From: Conidiobolus incongruus B7586
Taxonomy: Eukaryota; Entomophthoromycota; Entomophthoromycetes; Entomophthorales; Conidiobolaceae
NCBI GenBank assembly: GCA_000697335.1
Contig: JNEM01010814.1
Coordinates: 1-13,466 of the forward strand
Direction: 5' to 3'
DNA length: 13,466 nucleotides
Position numbers and translations under genes: made by a program. The first letter of the stretch is position 1, and the number at the start of each line of letters is the position of its first letter. This document shows positions 10,057-13,466 of this stretch, one piece after another. The notes beneath the pieces are model-generated. The model did not search any database. It had not been told where the DNA came from and saw only the letters and a program-made list of their open reading frames with translations.

Positions 10057-11021
10057 TTATAATACTTTAGCTTCGTTCTTCAATTTGTCCAAAAGTTCAT
10101 CGACAGATTCGACTTTGCGACCTCCTTGGCGTTTGGGAGGTTCGTTCACTTCTAAAGTGGTTAAGCGGGGACTGATATCGACGTTTAAGTCTTTGGGAGT
10201 CAACTTGGCAAGGGGTTTTTTCTTAGCTTTCTATAGTGATTTAAATAGATGTCAGTGACTGAATTAGGATGTTATTTGAAATATTGTGGAATTTACCATA
10301 ATATTGGGTAATGAAGCGTAGCGGGGTTCGTTAAGACTATATGAAAAGCAGAAGGATTAGAAATATGTTGATGATATAAATTTAAGACACTTACCGTAAA
10401 TCGGTAGTAAGAACGGTGGGAAGTTTAGTAGAAATTACATCTAAACCACCGTCAACTTCTCTCTTAACGGTGACGGTACCGTCGTCGGCAATCTGTAATT
10501 CGGAAGCAAAGGTAGCCTAATATAAAGGAGTAGAGTCAGCTAAATATTTACATATTTGATAGTATACTAAGAATTACTTGTGGCCAGTTCAATAATCCAG
10601 CCAACATCTGACCAGTTTGGCCGGCGTCATCATCGATAGCTTGCTTACCCAAGATAACGAGATCGGCCTTCTCTTTCTCAGAGACGGCCTTGAGCAACTT
10701 GGCGACGGCGAGAGGTTGGAGGTCGGCGTACTCCTTATCGCCAACTTCGACGTGAATGGCACGATCGGCACCCATAGCCAAAGCAGTCCTCAAAGTTTCC
10801 TGAGCCTTGGAGGGACCGCAAGTCACGGCGACGATTTCGGACACCCTATCCTTCAACTTTTCCTTAAGACGTACGGCTTCCTCAACGGCAATTTCGTCGA
10901 AAGGGTTCATGGAGTGCTTGACTCCAGCAGTCTCTACAGCGGTCTTAGCACTGTTGACTCTGATCTTGACGGCGTAGTCGATAACGCGCTTACATCCGAC
11001 TAAAATTCTGAATTTGGACAT
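10057..11021 (-). CDS. ETFB: electron transfer flavoprotein subunit beta
   Basis: Four exons, in transcript order 11021-10578, 10516-10395, 10336-10297 and 10230-10057, give 259 residues and a TAA stop. The introns are 61, 58 and 66 bp. With ETF-alpha the protein forms the FAD-containing heterodimer in the mitochondrial matrix that takes electrons from acyl-CoA dehydrogenases and passes them to ETF-ubiquinone oxidoreductase. Visible family blocks are [18 protein letters not shown] (38-55), [14 protein letters not shown] (80-93), [18 protein letters not shown] (121-138) in the nucleotide-binding region, the [10 protein letters not shown] signature (165-174), and the recognition loop [14 protein letters not shown] (194-207). 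L198 corresponds to the loop leucine of human ETFB, and K203 and K206 to its two methylated lysines. Length matches the family (human 255). The start is fixed by an in-frame TAA four codons upstream (11031-11033). No cleavable presequence is obvious, as usual for this subunit. Codons favour C and G endings far more than in neighbouring genes, suggesting high expression. Confidence 0.97.
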
Positions 11022-11127
11022 GATGATGTTTTAGTAAATCAAATTGAATAAATTGATGATGACGAGAACAAGTCCGCCTGGAATTGAGGTAATTCGTCAA
11101 AGATTGGATAATTCTGATTATGGGATG

Positions 11128-11136
11128 TGATTGGTT
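11128..11136 (-). promoter_or_regulatory. CCAAT box (NF-Y/HAP type) upstream of ETFB
   Basis: On the ETFB strand this reads AACCAATCA, a full match to the NF-Y consensus RRCCAATSR, about 110 bp before the start codon. The HAP/CCAAT-binding complex is a known regulator of respiratory genes in fungi, so the site fits the gene. Binding is inferred. Confidence 0.5.
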
Positions 11137-11188
11137 ATCAGATGACTGCTAGAACCTTAAAGTAATGTGATTATTGATCAATAATTTT

Positions 11189-11197
11189 CGATTGGTT
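11189..11197 (-). promoter_or_regulatory. second CCAAT box upstream of ETFB
   Basis: On the ETFB strand this reads AACCAATCG, again a full match to RRCCAATSR, about 170 bp before the start codon and 61 bp from the first box in the same orientation. A third, imperfect copy (ATCCAATCT) lies at 11101-11109. Confidence 0.45.
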
Positions 11198-13466
11198 AAA
11201 AAGAGTAATACGATTTAATAATATTGCAGTTATGACTATTATAGATTTACACGATTTGTTAATAGGTACAATTTTTTGTATAAGATACAATATATATATT
11301 ATTATTAGTTTATATGATTCATTTTTGATTAATTTCGGATTATGTTCTATTGAATCCAAGTTAATCATATTGAAATTAACTTAATCTCTTTTGAATTATA
11401 TACAATTATCCAATGTTATAATAGTTATGATTCATTAATTATATTGAAGTTTTCATTAAATTTATAAAATATTCGATATATCATCTCACTATTCATACCT
11501 TTAATATTTAGTTTAATTGAAATAATATTAAAAAATTTAGGAATTACTTCAAAATTCAAAGAGGGTCACGTGAATAGGATATAGTCACAATGGGTAAATT
11601 ATTTTAACAAATTTTCAAGTAAGAATTATACCATTTTAATAATTTGTAATTTATAGTTAAAATTACCAGGTAAAGAATAATAACCATTATCTAATTATTT
11701 AAAATAATAAATTATTTACTCTCTTCAACAGTATACTATTCATCTCAAAATAATTAATATATGCTTCTCATAACACAATGCAAGAGTCAAAAAGTATTGA
11801 GTACTCGACTTACATTTTTTATTATATTTAAGTTGTTGAGTAATAATATGATAGTAAAATTCAATAATTTGCTTTAGTTTTCGTTTTATTGAATACAGAT
11901 ATAATAAAATCTTTTTTCAAATATGGGATTTAATTAAATAAAAATACATTATTTATATATTATAAATAAATTTTGAATTTTATACTATTAATAATATAAA
12001 AATCATAAGAATTATAATATTAAATGCATTAAGCCAATTTGTAACATTATGTATATTATATGATAAGCTATATTCACTTTATCTTAGCCTTTTAAATACT
12101 TGAACTGATTAGTATCAATCATTTCTTTTCGTTTTTCATTTTAGCTATTATTATACTCCAATTTCAAAAACTATTGTATCATTTTGCAATTTTAAAAGGT
12201 TTTGCACCTATTAACGTTAATAATTCCTCAGTATTAAATCATATCAGTATATATAAATTACCTTTCAAATATTTTCTAGTAATATTTTTTTAAATATGAT
12301 TCATATTTTAAAATATCAGTTTACACAAATTAAAAATCATAGCTCTAGAAGTGTAAATTGAATCTTAATTGGATGATAAAAATTTTGATTGAAAATTGTA
12401 TTGTAATTAATTATATACTTTAAGCAACTATTGATGAATATATGTCAAAATGTCTCTTCACCACATTTCCTAAAGCTAATATAAACTAATTAAAATTTGG
12501 GAACATAATTTAATTATTTTAGATTAATATCACTTCAAAAAGCTCTTAATTTACTCACATCAAGATCGATTACTGATTTTAGAATTGTTTTATATTGAAA
12601 CAAAGATGTATTTAATAATATGACTATTAAACTCAGCACATTGAACTCTGTTAGAAAAATTGGTAGAGAATCTCAATATTTTGTTTCAATTAAAATTTGC
12701 TGTACTGAAATCTATTATTATGGTAAATGATATAGTTTATAATACCATATCATAGGGTTTAAAGAATAAAAATTATATATGGTTAGTAGAATTAAATTAT
12801 ATTCACAATTTTGTTGGAATAAAGATAACATTATTGAATTGATTTCTTGATTTAAAACTATTTTAAATATCAATTTCAAAATAATTTATTAGCCAAAATA
12901 AATATATTATAGAATTCAATATTATATAAATCTGCCTATAATTATTCATATAATAATAGTTTATTTATTGAGTAATTTTAATATATATAATAATGACAAA
13001 TATTGGAAAAGATTAAAATATTAAATATTTTACTATTTATTAAGTTTTTAAAAAATTTTAAAAATAAATTTTTTAAAACCATTTATTAATTTTAATAATT
13101 CAAATTTATAATTTGCAATGATTCAATTTGAAAATATTTGAACTTATAGTTTTATTTAAATATTTAGTTGAAAATTAGTTTTTAATTTATAAAATGATTT
13201 AATAAATAGATTTAAAATATATTTGGAAGAAAAACCCTTATATTAAATATTTAGTGAATAATCTGATATTGAATTTTATATAATATCAGAGAGTTAATAA
13301 TATAAATATATTTTAAGAAACTTATTTAATATTAATATTTATTAAAATTAAATTTGAAATTTTTTAAAATAATAATTGATATTATTTTAAATATAATTAA
13401 TTATCAAACAAAATTAAATTTATATATAGAAAAATTTATTAAATATATAATTAATATATTATATTG
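11198..13466. other. AT-rich intergenic DNA without a supported gene
   Basis: About 2.3 kb with no recognisable coding frame on either strand. A 65-codon open frame on the - strand at 11171-11368 is AT-rich, biased to isoleucine, asparagine and lysine, and has no motif. The stretch 12040-12750 is slightly less AT-biased but shows only short frames broken by stops. The last 500 bp are nearly pure A+T with inverted repeats. The window ends inside this region. Confidence 0.6.
13044..13079. repeat. imperfect inverted repeat, about 14-bp arms
   Basis: The left arm GTTTTTAAAAAATTT and the right arm AAATTTTTTAAAAC are complementary apart from one extra T, with a short A-rich loop. The arms end in G and C, so this is a little more specific than other AT hairpins here. 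No flanking duplication or mobile-element feature was seen. Confidence 0.4.

Noticed and set aside
10589-10771. 60-codon open frame on the - strand
   Set aside because: It overlaps ETFB exon 1 in another frame and is a shadow of it.
10617-11003. 128-codon open frame on the + strand
   Set aside because: It lies wholly antisense to ETFB exon 1, whose protein is unmistakable. The frame is a by-product of GC-biased codons and shows no motif.
11056-11117. Possible C/D-box snoRNA: ATGATGA followed about 50 nt later by CTGA
   Set aside because: The closing stem is only about four pairs and not adjacent to box C, no clear internal boxes were seen, and I could not match the guide to an rRNA site. 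It lies in the ETFB upstream region, where promoter or UTR sequence explains the higher GC.
11171-11368. 65-codon open frame on the - strand upstream of ETFB
   Set aside because: Composition is dominated by isoleucine, asparagine and lysine from AT-rich DNA, with no motif, and it overlaps a candidate ETFB promoter element.
12440-12660. Slightly less AT-rich patch with short open frames on both strands
   Set aside because: The longest frames are about 20-33 codons, none matches a known protein, and no consistent 50-bp introns join them.
1-13466. Search for tRNA, rRNA, CRISPR arrays, transposons and virus-like elements
   Set aside because: No tRNA B-box-like sequence, rRNA segment, spaced direct repeats, terminal repeats with target duplications, or transposase, reverse transcriptase or capsid motifs were seen by eye.

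Overview
This window looks like nuclear DNA from a very AT-rich filamentous fungus, probably an early-diverging (non-Dikarya) lineage such as Entomophthoromycotina/Zoopagomycota. The reasons are: a fungal-specific transcription factor with a middle homology domain; spliceosomal introns of about 50-65 bp with uniform TAG acceptors; and intergenic DNA that is almost pure A+T between islands of ordinary coding composition. A mitoribosomal protein and an electron-transfer flavoprotein subunit show an aerobic mitochondrion. That argues against the equally AT-rich anaerobic Neocallimastigomycota and against microsporidia. The lineage call is inference.

Layout, left to right. (1) 1-2750: AT-rich DNA with no supported gene. 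(2) 2751-4380, + strand: a two-exon, 522-residue fungal-specific transcription factor homologue that keeps the dimerisation linker and middle homology region but has no Zn(II)2Cys6 cluster. (3) 4381-6275: AT-rich spacer with short repeats. (4) 6276-6656, + strand: intronless mitochondrial ribosomal protein bL32m (MRPL32) with its m-AAA processing region and CxxC/CxxC zinc site. (5) 6657-7421: AT-rich spacer. (6) 7422-9798, + strand: a 14-exon gene reconstructed here by hand (13 introns of 48-53 bp, 568 codons), whose product matches HAUS6, a subunit of the augmin microtubule-branching complex. Single-ORF scanning would show only two fragments of it. (7) 10057-11021, - strand: complete four-exon ETFB (259 aa), convergent with HAUS6, with two consensus CCAAT (NF-Y/HAP) boxes upstream. 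(8) 11198-13466: AT-rich DNA with no supported gene.

The four genes do not form a pathway. MRPL32 and ETFB are both mitochondrial but have separate promoters on opposite strands. The 17 introns I could place give a clear picture of splicing here: acceptor TAG in 17/17, +4 A in 16/17 and +5 G in only 1/17, with GTAATT the commonest donor. I found no mobile element, tRNA, rRNA or CRISPR array, and no clear sign of a wholly new system. The most informative items are the hidden augmin subunit, the transcription factor without a zinc cluster, and the unusual donor consensus.
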